Of a stretch of DNA of 64,000 nucleotides, positions 1-12,711 are shown piece by piece; position 1 is the stretch's first letter; each line of letters opens with the position of its first letter. This stretch comes from Litomosoides sigmodontis (taxonomy: Eukaryota; Nematoda; Chromadorea; Rhabditida; Onchocercidae): positions 10,493,817 through 10,557,816 of the forward strand of contig OY718804.1 in NCBI GenBank assembly GCA_963070105.1, read 5' to 3'. A model generated the notes under the pieces. That model ran no database searches. It was given only the letters and a program-made list of their open reading frames with translations, and had not been told where the DNA came from. A program made the translations under genes and the position numbers.

Positions 1-1459
1 ATTGTAAATTACTTTATATAAAATATATTAGCATAATAACTGGGGGAGAAAAACGATGAGTGTTGATGAGCTGATTGCACATACTAGGTGACCTAACATA
101 GTCCAACATAAAATGCTTCATAAATCATGGAAAATAGAGCGCACAAGGTCAGCGCAAAAAAAGAGACGAAAATGATATTTAGATCATTTCTGACTTTTTC
201 TCACATTTTTCGCTTTAACAACAATTCCTGATTTTTCTGTTTTATATTTACAATGTTCTTAAATTGTAGGCTTTTTTCCAATTTTAATTTTACTATGAAA
301 TATTTTCCAGACCCGTTCGGATTTTCATAGCTGCTCAATTGCAATTCAAGAGAAAAAACCTGGAACTACGGCAATTTTTAGGCACTAACCGTAACTGATA
401 TACGAAGGAGTACTGTACATGTGAAGATAACATTTTTTTGTGCGTTTCATAAAAAAGTTTTGAAAATTTGCGCTTCCTAACCACTATCATCAGCTCAGTT
501 TGTGAAGGAATGAGCGGCGGCTTCCGCCTTTGAAGTAGAGCGGTGAAACTGTCAAAGAAATTTTCAAAATATGTGTTGATTTATATTAGTGGGATGATAA
601 ACCACTGAGAAGTGGAATGGAGGAGGATGCTGCTTTTGCAAAAAAAGAAAACGAACTTTTTTTAGGCCTTCTTCCTAATCGTTCTTCAATTTCCTTTGGT
701 TTCACATTTAATGAACAAATTTTTGAAATTTCGAAACTTTTGGAATGTTCAAAAAGGTATGAAATTTAATTGATATAAAATGTTTCAATTTCATTAAAAC
801 AAAAGCTTCCGGACTTATGTGGAGAGCACTAATTACGAGGAAATGTTTCCAATGTTTTTACTAAACCAAACAAATTAATGGTTAATGAGAGGGAGAAATT
901 CTCAGTTAAAATCAAAGAGTAACACCTCAATCTTTAATCTCCCCCGTTATAATTAACCTTTGAATCCATACTTCTCCTGCAATCACAATTCATTCATTTC
1001 ACGGCAAATGAAAACACAGCACACGTTGATCTTTACATGCTTTTTCCTCGCTAATCTTTCAACCGTAACATACCGTAGCAGATGAAAGACTACTTTTTAT
1101 ACTAAAAGTTTTTTTTTTAAATGGGAAAAAAACGAACAGACAAGAAGAAAGTGTGAATAAATTGGAAAAAATAGAATGAGATAGAGAAGGACGTTTTCTC
1201 CCTTTGTTTGATCGGTGTCGTAGCATTATCGTCATATTTGGGGGATAGTTTGCTTGGCCAGTTAACTAAACGGGCACTGCTCGAGGCGTATAAATGGAAA
1301 ATAATAAATGAGCGGTAAAACTTCAAAGAATCCTAAAATGAAATATGATGTTCTCAAGTAACAACGTATTGCTAACCAAAGGATGAATTTGATGGAAGAA
1401 TAACAACAACAGTTATACTATTTCCGAAAAATTCCGCTTGATTTACGTGTTAAATATGT

Positions 1460-1512
1460 ACACACACACACACAGACACAGACACAGACACAGACAGACA
1501 AATAGACAGACA
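1460..1512 (+). repeat. CA / GACA compound microsatellite
   Basis: A CA run passes into CAGACA and GACA units. A CAA repeat follows near 1597-1619. Confidence 0.9.
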
Positions 1513-2359
1513 ACACACGAATGTACTTTGGAAGATGAAAAGGAATCGTTATCATATCGTTTTCTTCGTCAAAATCAGTCAACACCATCTCTTCTGCAAC
1601 AACAACAACAACAACAACATCAAACGTGAAAACAGGAAATCAATTGATAACTCTTAACTGTCCGGTTTTACAACTTCCGTGATTGCGTGACGATCATCAT
1701 CATAACCGTAATGATAATGAAGCAGAGGAATAGTGGGAGATGCTTAGATTAGATATACCGGTGCTACTACAGTAAAGGTTATCAATTGTAATCTTGACAC
1801 TTCGCAAACATCAAGATCATCACAGTGATATCTCAATAAAGCAACCGATAGCAACACGATAAGATTGTTAATGTAGCTAGCAAGCTTATTTGTCTGTCAT
1901 CCATGTGTGTGCGTGTGCTTGTGATTTATTGATTTCAAGTTTGTGCACTGAAGTTTCAAGACAAACGACTGTATTGATGAACGTTGATCTCTTATTAGTA
2001 ACGTAAATCGATATTTCAACAGAAGTAGTTGAAGAGTTCTAGAGTCTTCCATCTAAGATTTCGCAGATGCCGTTCCTTTTATATGCAGTTAATTGCAATA
2101 AAATTTATAATTATGTAAAAAAAATCTAACAAACTTCAAAAACTCCATTTATACATCCAAATCAACGCCCTTAAATCATCTTACATGTATGCATGCATGA
2201 AGAAAGAATTGATAAGAATGAAATCCGTTCAGCTTCTCCTCTCCTCATTCTCCCCTTTTTCTCCCTCAAATAGCTTTCATTTTTTTCTCCAAGAAATTTC
2301 ATATACGACATCAGAAAATTTTGCAATTAATTATCGATCAATATTACACATTCACAAAT

Positions 2360-2360
<1 letters not shown>

Positions 2361-2399
<39 letters not shown>
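2361..2399 (+). repeat. (GCA)13 microsatellite
   Basis: Thirteen perfect units lie in mab-5 intron 2. There is no flanking coding frame. Confidence 0.97.
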
Positions 2400-5300
2400 C
2401 CACTAGACCCACCCATCCACCCACATCACCTACTAAACCATCCTACCCGATCCTCACGTCAAATGAGTTCCGCCAGGATGATGTGTTGTAGTACGACATG
2501 CCATTCATTGCAGTAGCGACGCACACCTGCCCCTTCCCCTCGCTACAGTATGCCCATCAAATGACGAGGTTGCGGCGGGCGATTCGATGATTCGATCCCT
2601 TCTTCTTCATCATCATCATCATCATCATATCAACTCCGCTTGTTCTTCGTTCATCCATCCGACATAAATGAGTAAGACAATTTCCTAGGATTAATGGAAA
2701 CGAAGATTTGAAGGAATGAGCTAACCGTAGTCTTAGAGGAAAAAACCGAAATGAAATGAAATGAAAAAAGATATTATCATTTACACCCGTCACTTTTTTA
2801 CATGAATTTTAATCAAAAAGATGCAAAATAATTGGCCTAAATTATTATTCTGAAATCGATTGGAGAATTTGAAATTGAAAAGACTGGAAATAAGAATGAG
2901 ATAAAAAAAATGTAAGACTGCTGATCATTAAAGTATAGCAGGCGATCGTATACCCAATCTAACCCACATTAAACTTTTTTCACAACATTCGCAATGCGTG
3001 CGTAATCACAAAGCGCCAGCGTAGTGACTTCTATCCAGACTGACCATTAGTACACTGAGAATAACCTGGTTCCATCCAGATCGCTTATTACTGCACTTGA
3101 GATAATTTGACTACACCCAAATTATAGGATAACTGTCAAACAGATATAACCTATTCGAAATTAATGAACGAATAAAACAGCTGTAAGCAGTAAATTAAAG
3201 TGGAAACAAGTGTCACAAGATGGGAACGAAACTCGTCTGAGCAGTAGTTCTCACGGGTTGCTGTTGAATGTAGGAAATTTCATAAAATTTATAGTCGCCA
3301 CTGCTATCCTTTTGCTCTTCTGATGCAAATTTTGAAATTAACGGCTTCCACTAATGATAAATTACAACAAATATATGGGAACCTTATTTCACTGGTATTT
3401 ACGAAACTTAAAAAGGAGGTTCTTACGTGTATAAGAGCTTCGCACTGACAGTTATATCAAACGTTCAAAGAATGATGAGGTGCTTGGAAGTTTACTGAAT
3501 TTTGATAATTTTAATATTAAAGCAACAAGGAGCTCTTCATTGGAGATGATCCGAATTAACAATAATTTGAATATTTCTCAACTGTTCATTTCATTGGCGT
3601 CAAAAATACAACTACCTCCAAGGCCGAAAAAAGCAGACAGAAGAGGACAGTGTTAATCACCATTGATAGCACAATCATATCATTTTAATCAATAGCACGA
3701 GTACTATCACATCTTATCATTTTTTACTGCTCATAAAACAACTGCTAATTGCTTTCTTGATAAGCTCACAGCACTTTATTACTAATAATCAATAACTTAA
3801 TGTAATCGAAGAAGCATTAGCTGTGATTATGATAATTACTATAATGTAATTATTATTACTATAATAATTATGATAATGGTTGTTATTATTGCTAACAATT
3901 TTTCGATTTTCTCAATTTATTAAAAATTATTTAAATATGGAAATTTGTTTGCTGATAAGATGTTAGCTATTGATGGAGGAAATGAAGATGGCCCATAAGA
4001 CTGTTTCCAGGAGAAAGGGCATTTATCTGCGAAGCAGTCAATCTACCAGCTTTCGGATGAACAATTGTCTTCTGGGATCTGGCGCTATTTTTTGAACTTC
4101 CTTTTAAATAAATTACCCACAACAGTCCTTTTTTTCCGCTTTTCATTCTACTTCAAACAATCTCCCACACCGTAAACATTAAAAATTTTACTTATTCGTT
4201 TTAAGAAGTTCCCTAAAATTTCTTGGCTTGCTAAATGAGTGATGTATGCTATTGTCCAAGCGATGATTCCTTCAGGAATTTCATTCAGCAGCAACTCTTA
4301 CTGACCCATTCACTAATAACGACGAAAATGATTGTTTGATGAAATTAATAGCAATCGGTGCATTTTAATAAACTTTCAAATTACAACTGAAAGTTTTGAT
4401 AAAAGTTAAAGATGGGCAAACAGAAATGGATAGCATCTGTCATGCAATTAGTCTTATGAATAATGCATGGGAAAGCATTTGACCTTATCTCCTTAAATTT
4501 AATGCTCTGAAATGTAATTTGGAAAGTTAAGGTTTTGTGAAGCCTCGTGATGGTCGATTCTTTCTTTACCAATGCATAAAGCATAAAGAGCCATTACCAT
4601 AAACGGCTTCGAATATTCTCAATTTCGGATAAATTATAATTAAAAGCGTTCCAGATGGAAGTCTTATCTTTTATCTAAGCGATCTTAGCCATCACTTCAC
4701 TTCAGCAATTTTCTCTTATCCATTCGGGAAACTTCCTCAATAACAATTAGCACTAAAAGTGGAGAAAGTCGGAAAAAAGGTGTAGCAATTTCAAAATTTC
4801 CTTCGAATCGATTAGTAGTAGTAAAACTGCAAGAACCAAGCACTGACACGATGCAGAGAAATACAGCGGGAGAAATAGAGAGAGCGAAAGATGGAGAGCG
4901 AGTGAGAGAGAGGAGAGGAAAAAAAGGAGGAAAAACAACAACGATTTGAGCATTTTTCCAGTGACGTTATCGTTGATTCCGTTTTGTGCGTGTAGAAGAA
5001 ATTCTCTCCAAATCTCTCTCTCTCTCTCTCTTAACAGTGAAATTTTATGAGCTTCGTGAAAACACTCAATTTTTTTCTTCTTACACTTTTCAAATTAAAT
5101 TTTCAAATTATTTTATTGCAAAATATTGAACAGTTCGCTCCCTCTCAAATCATTCATTCCCCAATTGTCGCTGAATGAAATGATCATCACACTACTACCG
5201 TAATGTATTTAAAAGTAATTGATGGAATATAAAATTATCGGTAAAAGTGCATCAATGATTATCAGTGCTTTGACTCATTTTAAAATTATCCCTCAAAATT

Positions 5301-5688
5301 GTGGATTGCGAGGTACTGTAGAGGTAGCGATGATATTTGTTGCTGAGAGAGATAAGCGCTGATCTGACGTGCGACGTGCTAATCAGACAAGGTGCTGAAC
5401 TTGCTGTAAAGCTTACATTCCCTGTGACAAGCTGTTTATCAGCAGATCGTTTTTCCCGATCCTTTCTCTGTTCTTCGTAATGTTTAAAAGGAGTAATATA
5501 TCATCGTAGTGAGTGCAACAGTCTCATTGTTATGACTAGCACTGAACCTTAGGTATCGGAGCATAACGCGGACCTTGAACCCTCGCCTCCTCTCCTCTTC
5601 AATAAGGGAAGGGATTCTGATGTCAACTGTTCCAACAGTTGTGCTCATCTTCCTTACATATCCCGTCAATTCACACTCAATACATTTC

Positions 5689-5690
<2 letters not shown>

Positions 5691-5725
<35 letters not shown>
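5691..5725 (+). repeat. (CA)n microsatellite
   Basis: A 35-bp perfect CA run lies in mab-5 intron 2. It generates spurious His/Thr and Cys/Val frames. Confidence 0.97.
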
Positions 5726-5727
<2 letters not shown>

Positions 5728-7209
5728 ACACGCATACACGGACATCTAAGTTTTTTCTTCCTTTTGATGTTTGCCGATAATTTATTATCAGGACAAAACG
5801 CGTTGCATATCACACGAAGCACTATGCCCACAAATATCAGCTATTTATTTTTGGAATGGAAGGAAATTTTAGTTTTAGTAGGAAGAAGAAAAAGTTCTCA
5901 AAATTTGAAATTATTCATCTTCCTCTCTCTCTCTCTCTCCCTCTCAACACACACACACACACATACACGTGTTCTTCATCAAAGATGCAATTAAGTTATG
6001 ATATTAGAGAGTGAAATTCCGCTGATATATTAAATTGAACGAAACGTCACATTTAATTAGGAAATAAATCAACCTATCCAATTGCCACCCGTGAACATGC
6101 AGCTCACTCCAAAATTTTATTTCACTACAACATTGAACTGTAAACAGCAGAATTAAAAAAAAAACATCCATCTTCCACTTTATCATTTTCACTTTCCCTT
6201 TTCTCTTCTACCTCCTTTCACTTCTACTTCATTTCTTCACTTCAAATTTAAATTAAATCACGATAGTTCAATTCTCACCGTTGGTAATTCATATCCTACC
6301 CTAGCTGTTTCATCGATTATTCGAAATTAAATTAGACATTGAACATGCACCACTGCCAGTATTAATTGGTAATTGACAGTAACAAAAAAAAAATAATAAA
6401 TCCTTACAAATATCTGCAATGCTTGTTTTTTAAGGGTTGGCAAAAGGATTGTGCAGCGCGGCCTTACTTATGCGCTTTTAAAGCCAATCATAAAGAAACG
6501 AAATAATAGCTATAACAAGCATTCATTATTCATTTCAAATTGCCATTCCTTCCACTCTCTTCCACTCGGAAAAGCTTTACAGCAAAAATTTCAACCACCC
6601 ATTTTTTCCTCCTCGAGAAATCGACAAATTGTAGGTAAATTTTTCAAAAATTATAATAAATTATTTCAAGAAAAAATCACTGCTCATATGATAATATATT
6701 TTCTGATTTCGATGATCAAATTTTTAGGAAACTAATTTATGCTCATTTAAATCATTTCTATTACATTACATTACATCCCCATTTCATCCCATCCTATTGG
6801 TACTAAAATTCAGTTTTGAAATATCCTTTAATCGTCATTTCCACAAGTTTCTCTTCAAATGCCAATTATCAGTTAGTACGATCAACATCAGAAACCTGAC
6901 TAGATATCACTATGTTTATCTTATCAGACGATGAAAGTTACAATAGAATAGGTGATAATGAGAGGAACATGTCGGATGAAATAGATACCAATCATTTTAC
7001 TTATTACCGTATCAGCATCGTTACTAGTTGAGATGAAGACGGTAATATAATATTGGAGCGAAATAGTTAGTAATGTTCGAGAAACAGTTTGAAGAAGAAA
7101 ATATTCAAATTAAAACTTACTATCTTCATTTCTTCTATACAACTTAATACAATTTAAATTGGACGGATAAATCAAAAACATTCTCAACATTTGTAAATTC
7201 TCGACTAAC

Positions 7210-7322
7210 CATTCATTTTCATCCATGGAAATACCGGCTGGTTTATTTGCACCGTTCGCTCGCCACTTATCACCGGCAAATGCGACGTGGACGCTGGTTG
7301 TAAAGCATTGTAGTTTGGAAAT
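7210..7322 (-). other. mab-5: mab-5 hexapeptide exon
   Basis: This 113-nt exon carries the PBC-interaction motif FPWMKMN at its 3' end, directly before a phase-1 donor (ATG|GTTAGT). The acceptor TTATTATAG sets a phase that fits exon 1 without any frame adjustment. It is more GC-rich than the surrounding intron. Confidence 0.85.
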
Positions 7323-10300
7323 CTATAATAATCCAATTTGAAATAATGAAAAGGAAATTTAGATTAAACCAATATTTTCAACGTCATCATCGTCTACTTG
7401 TGGTTAGAATTAATTCAAAAGAACAATAAAAAACAATAGGAAATGACATGCAAGCATTGTGCGACCGTTTGATCCGAACGAGCAGTTAGCAAGCCTTTTT
7501 TTCAGGGGAAAAGATTAATGGTCATCGTCAAAAGTGCTGCTTTCTTTTCAGCCACTTTTCTGAACTGCAAAACGTCGGGTGTTTGTGTATCGCTTGTTCA
7601 ATATTTGTCTATGAAATCCTTTCAAGTGAGTCGCCATGAGCTGTTTTCTTTTTCTCTCAGAAAACTACGGAATTTAAAAAAAGTTTCACAGCGACAAGAA
7701 TTGGCCAGAAATGAAATTCAGTCATGGTCATCGTCCAGCTAACTTCACTTCCATCATTTTATAAATTTCGAAAAAGGAAAAATCGAGGAGAGTAAGTGAT
7801 AATAACTGCTAGCGTTAGCATTAGCACAAGTGAGAGTGGTAGAAGTGACTTCTGCAATAGAGGAAAATGAAAGAAGAAGAGACTGTCGGATTTCATTGTA
7901 GAAGTGTTTACATGAGATGAGCTCTGTTGAATTAAGTGGAAATGAGGACCGACCACTGAGAGGGCGAGCACTCACAAACCAACGGCAATGATAACGATGA
8001 TAATGATAGTGGCGCTGAGAGCTAGGCTAGATAAGACGATCACAACGACAGCGACAGTAATGCTTCCTCTCTTCTCATATGAAAAACAACGATTTACAAA
8101 CAGTGCGACCTTTCCTTTTCCCTCTCCTATCCTTTTTCTTCAAATTTAATCCCTTCGTCTCTTTAATTTCTTGTATTTTCCTCTCTCATTGTTCATGTCC
8201 GGTGACTGGTCAACTGCACAGTCGGTCTATGTCTCTGTGCGTTTCAGGAAAGAACAGAGGTGCTGTGGACAGAGGGAAAAGGTAAAGAACGGGTAAAAAG
8301 GGAGAGGAAGGGAGAGGAAGGCATTCGGCCATTATCGTAAACGAGTCGTAAATCGAGCAATAAAATGTGGTGACTTATATATATGCAATATAAAGATGCG
8401 AGAGATGGGACGCTGCACACGGACGACGCATAATCGGTGAATGAGGCAAAGATGACCCTATGAGAATAGGCGAGGTGAACTGTTGAAGGTAATCACTGAT
8501 TAACTCTACCTCTACTCCTCAAAGCAATCGTACTGTACTGTCTGTACGTAATCATTGCAAAAGATATGCAAGTATTGAGACATTTTAGACATATAAAAAA
8601 AGCATGACTAGTGGTTACTGTAAAATATTCGGCAAAGATAATACCAATGACAGAGTGAAGTAACTGAATTGATCCATGAATCCATGAACGATAATTGATA
8701 AGTATGAATTTCAAATTAGTTACTTTGAAAGTGACAGTTAACACATAGTGTGGCCATAAAATTCACTGAGAAAAAACTTTCAAGGAAGGAGAAAAGAGGA
8801 AGTGTTGGCAGAGATAGTGAACAGTTCAGCAGGTCGTAAATGCACAATAAAACGTAAATTATGCACGCTAATAAGGTTTCATTTTCCACTCACAAACCAC
8901 TGAGAGACAACTGAGGAACTCTCTTCACATTTTCTCAATTCATCATCGCATTCACAGATCTCAACTTCGATCCGTTACTGTTTATCGATCTCTTTTTCTC
9001 ATCTCGAAATACAAATAGACAACTTCAAAACACTTTTGCTTTGAACTGGAAGTCAGTAACTCATTAAAAAAAACCCTTTGAGATCCAACACAGTACATTT
9101 TCCAACCAGTCTAAATACAGTACTTTTCCATTTATCCTTTTCTTCGCGTAATTGCTAAATACAATCAAATTTTCAAAAAAAAACAAAGTGAAATTTTCGA
9201 AGTTAGGCGCTACTGTTGCTCCTACAGGGAGACTGATAGTAAATTTATTAACAGCATACTTGTGTTATTTTATAAGTTAAAGTAACTTATTTGTATTATT
9301 ATTTCATCTCTCACATGAGAAGCAATTGTTTTTGAAATTTGCTAATAAATGCAATGAAAACGTAAACTGTAAATGCTTTCCAAAGATCTTTTTTGGAGAA
9401 CATAAATTTGCGAATGTTTATAAAGCTCTAACAATTTTCTAAAGTGACACTCTCTTAACTTTCAATTTAAGTATATTGTTAAATCGTTGGAGTAATAACT
9501 AAAGAATAAATGTGGTGACAATACATCTTTGCAAGCTACCTGCAACAGCTTATTTACAGTAACATAGTATTGGAAGTGCTGCATGTACAATTACACCTTG
9601 TCCATACAAGAATATACAGTTGTAAAGTTATAATAACACTTAAATCATCTACCTGGGTAAATATTAAGCTGTTTTTTTTTTACTGCAGTCATATGATTCG
9701 TTCAGTTCTACGACTGTCTAGCTGTGTCCGACCGCAAAGTTGCTAGACATACGGATAAGAAGAATTTAAAGAAATAAACAAATTCTCTTTGATAATAGTG
9801 TGCTGATTAATAATGAGTTAATTAAGGTGAAGCATCAGAAAAAACGGACGACAATTCAAACCAATAATTTTTCACTTAAGTTTTAGGTTTAAAAAAACCA
9901 GTTCATGGCAGTGCAACAACTATCTATCGAATTATGTTTCATGATTTTTTTTCCTTGTGAAAACTGGAAAAAATGCAAAATTAAATTAATTTTAAAACTT
10001 CTAAAGTGGGAAGTTTCAATTCTGTGAAAAAGAAACGCTTAAAAATAATTTGCTGAAATGATCGAAAAAATTTTTGAGAAACTTCCAAACGCTATAGTGA
10101 AAAAATTTTTAATTTTCAAAAATTTAATCATAAATAGACAATCTATCTTGTCTAAGAATAAAAGAAATGTTAAGCTTAATGAGAAGTTTCTTTAAAGCCA
10201 TAAAATTTCAAAAACTAGGGAAGCTCGTAGCAAATTTTTGCAATTACTTTCGTAATAACTTATGACTCGTTTTCAACAAAAGGTTTTCATACTTTCATTT

Positions 10301-10825
10301 TCGAATATATTAGCTTTGAGATAAAGGAAATCTTCCAAGCTTTCTAAAAGAAGCTAAAAATCACTTCCAGAAGTCGATCCACTGTCGTGGATCCGTCCAA
10401 TGGATTCTACGTCGCAAACAAGGGAATAATTCTTCCCAGCAAAAGCAAAAAAGAAGCAAACGAATTGGACAAGTGGGCTATCTGACAAGTGCAATTCATA
10501 CATTGTTACCACTGTCACCAAATCAGGTAAGGAAGTAGAGAAGATGGATTTCTGCTATAAAATATGTTTTAAAAAAACGAAGGAGAGAAAAAAGGTAGAC
10601 AAACACTTACGTGCTTGATGACTCGACCCATTGCGCCGCAGCTCCAAGCATATTCTTCATATTATTCATGTAGTTTTGCGCAGGATAGAGTAACGGATCG
10701 TAAGCTGCCGCTGCGACGGCAACTTTTTGATGCGTAGCTGCGGCACTGGCGGCCTGACTAACATGTTGACTCCAGTAAGGCTGTACGGTAGGCGAATCGT
10801 CAGAACTTTGCCAACTGGGATACAT
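7210..10825 (-). CDS. mab-5: Hox protein MAB-5, first two coding exons (homeobox beyond left edge)
   Basis: Two coding exons are read on the minus strand. Exon 1 (10825-10611) starts at an ATG preceded in frame by TAG and encodes MYPSWQSSDD..., an N-terminus that matches MAB-5 as I remember it, followed by Ala-rich sequence. It ends in phase 2 at a GTAAGT donor. Exon 2 (7322-7210) follows a TTATAG acceptor, restores the frame exactly (1 nt + 37 codons + 1 nt) and ends in QPVFPWMKMN at a GTTAGT donor. FPWM (about residues 103-106) is the Hox hexapeptide that binds PBC/Extradenticle (CEH-20-type) cofactors. In the family the homeodomain exon follows; I see no reverse complement of the WFQNRR codons between 1 and 7209, so it lies outside the window. 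MAB-5 is a nuclear transcription factor that patterns the posterior body. Calling it mab-5 rather than lin-39 rests on the N-terminus and on the neighbouring egl-5. Hox identity is firm; the paralogue name is slightly less so. Confidence 0.85.
7323..10610 (-). other. mab-5: Intron 1 of mab-5
   Basis: This 3.3 kb intron is bounded by GTAAGT and TTATAG. It is AT-rich, and I see no additional coding exon. Open frames near 7518-7975 have no protein features and no suitable splice context. Confidence 0.65.
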
Positions 10826-10860
10826 CGACGTGAACTACCGTATAATGTATTACTAATCCA

Positions 10861-10872
10861 GCCTGTAAAGTC
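10861..10872 (-). promoter_or_regulatory. mab-5: Candidate splice or trans-splice acceptor of mab-5
   Basis: On the minus strand ACTTTACAG|GC lies 37 nt upstream of the mab-5 ATG. It fits the nematode 3' splice-site consensus. It could accept a spliced leader or a 5' UTR exon; the sequence does not say which. Confidence 0.35.
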
Positions 10873-11203
10873 GCTATCTGTTTACAATGGCACTATATGC
10901 TTCTTTCAGTGTGATCGACTAAGATCAGGCTAAGAAGATCCGTAACAGAGAGTGGGTGGATCGATTTTCATTTCTCTGTCTGTGAATGTATTAAATCAAA
11001 TCAGAGGAATTGGATTAAGCAACATTAAATGTCAACATTTACAACGGCAATCAATTATTCCTCATTAACTATCCACTTTGATCCCTTCTTTCTTTAAATG
11101 CAAAGAGAAAAATAAAATTTACTCATAATTAATTTAAAATAAGAGTGAACTGTACTCCATGGATTATGTGTGTTAATTGAATTTACACATCAGGATCGTA
11201 CAA

Positions 11204-11212
11204 GGAGAGAGG

Positions 11213-11243
<31 letters not shown>

Positions 11244-11246
11244 GAA
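11204..11246 (+). repeat. (GA)n microsatellite
   Basis: A GA run with two G/A interruptions lies about 380 bp upstream of the mab-5 ATG. Confidence 0.9.
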
Positions 11247-11591
11247 AGACAAGGGTAAGCAGGTTACGTGCAAGACGGTAAGTTGATGAAAGCAAAGGGA
11301 AAAACTAGAGAGCGTAAAGTTTGCAAAACAAGTGTTAAATCCTTGCTCGCTTTTTTATCACTTTATCAGTTATCAAAAAGTATCTGTTTCCTCTTACGCT
11401 ACCTTTAAATTACCACCTTCGTTCAAATTTCATATCAGTCTCCTGCGAAAGTGTTTATATCGTCCTAAATCGTCAACAACAATCGCAGGATGTGCAATAA
11501 TATATAATCTGGCATTTTGAAAGCACAATAACGAGAAATTTCAATTAAATGCAGTAGATGGTACCACCAGTTGTGAGGCACCTAATGGTAA

Positions 11592-11661
11592 GGATGATAA
11601 CGATAATGATAATGATAATGATAATGATAATGATAATGATAATGATAATGATAAGGATGAC

Positions 11662-11703
<42 letters not shown>

Positions 11704-11712
11704 AAGGATGAC

Positions 11713-11745
<33 letters not shown>

Positions 11746-11757
11746 AATGATGATGAA

Positions 11758-11794
<37 letters not shown>

Positions 11795-11804
11795 GTGATG
11801 ATGG
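11592..11804 (+). repeat. GATAAT / GAT microsatellite array
   Basis: About 200 bp consists of (GATAAT)n followed by (GAT)n, interrupted by AAGGATGAC units. The long open frames here in all phases are artefacts of the repeat. Confidence 0.95.
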
Positions 11805-11947
11805 GCGTGCTACTGCCTCTTCGGGATGGTAGAGCAGGGAGGACTGCAGCATACAGGGCTGGCTGCAACCCTTGCAGGCAGCACTGCCAATACACATTCC
11901 TCCTCCGCCTCCTTGTCTCCTTCGTCGTTGTCGTTGTCGTTGTCGTC

Positions 11948-11979
<32 letters not shown>

Positions 11980-12711
11980 TGTCGTCGTCGTCGTGATGAT
12001 CGGTTAGAGTAGTACGAGCCCCTCTCCCTCCCCCTCCACAATCCCTCCTCCTCCTCCTCCTCTTCGTCCTCTGTTATACCTCCGAGCATTTTCATTTCAT
12101 TTCAGTCTAACCCTCTCTTACTCCTCCCGATCGGCAAGATCAAAGGAGCCCCGCCTCTACCCCGTGAGCAACCAATGAGGAAGAAGCCGAATGGATGGGG
12201 GCATCTTTGATGTGTACCGCCAACTGGCTCTCGAACCCATAAAACAATGTCGTAAATTTTTCTTCCGAGCTGAGCCTGCCGAACTGGGATGATGAACCCT
12301 TCTTTCCTTCCTGCTTCCCATCTCCGATAAGCTGACTGATACGTGCTGAATTTCCTAAGCAGTTCACGGATGGACGATTCAACTTCACTTGGCTCGGCCA
12401 TCCTCGTTTGCAAGCTAGGCTTTCTGCTTGATTCGCCTCAAAAGTTCAACTTTGCAAAGGTGCGATCGCTTCACCCATCTTCCCTTTCTCGTGCTCTCGT
12501 AACCCTGTCTACCTATCCCCTCTTTTCCCCACACTCGAACACACCTGATTCCTCCTTCATTCCCCGCACATTGTTGCTTTTTATCACCAAACTTATTCGC
12601 TCTCCCTCGCCCCCTCCCCTCCTCCTCGCCCCGAGCACTGGTTTTCCCCTTATCGAGCTCCCATAACAAGTGAAGACTTAATAGGTTATTTCGACTTTGA
12701 ACCCTTGTCAA
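11805..12711. other. GC-rich island upstream of mab-5
   Basis: About 0.9 kb is visibly richer in G and C than the rest of the interval. It lies 1.0-1.9 kb upstream of the mab-5 ATG. It holds a GTC-type triplet array (11922-11994) and overlapping open frames on both strands, including a minus-strand ATG frame of 99 codons (12401-12102) with no family resemblance. It could be promoter-proximal regulatory DNA or an upstream exon; I cannot decide. Confidence 0.35.
11922..11994 (+). repeat. GTC/GTT triplet array
   Basis: The array is made of TCGTCG and TCGTTG units. On the minus strand it would read as Arg/Gln repeats. It is not considered coding. Confidence 0.9.

Larger units (their letters stand above)
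1..7209 (-). other. mab-5: Intron 2 of mab-5 (incomplete)
   Basis: At least 7.2 kb separates the hexapeptide exon from the homeobox. The interval holds microsatellites (CA/GACA near 1460, CAA near 1600, CAG at 2361, CAT at 2608, CA at 5691, CT/CA near 5925-5963) and AT-rich spacer. I see no convincing exon. An exon-like stretch near 2458-2542 has the wrong phase to join mab-5. Confidence 0.6.

Noticed and set aside
2458..2542. Exon-like minus-strand stretch encoding MNGMSYYNTSSWRNSFD before a GTGAGG donor
   Set aside because: None of its possible acceptors gives the phase needed to follow mab-5 exon 2, and no partner exon is visible.
5484..5994. Open frames of 115 and 139 codons
   Set aside because: They run through CA repeats on opposite strands and have no protein features.
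9212..9232. Minus-strand TCCCTGTAGGAGC resembling the miR-10 family start
   Set aside because: The match stops after about nine bases, the first base differs, and no precursor-like hairpin surrounds it; it is mostly a short palindrome.
11541..12095. Long open frames (Ser/Arg-rich, Ile-rich, Met-rich) on both strands
   Set aside because: They are translations of GAT, GATAAT and GTC microsatellites, open in every phase.
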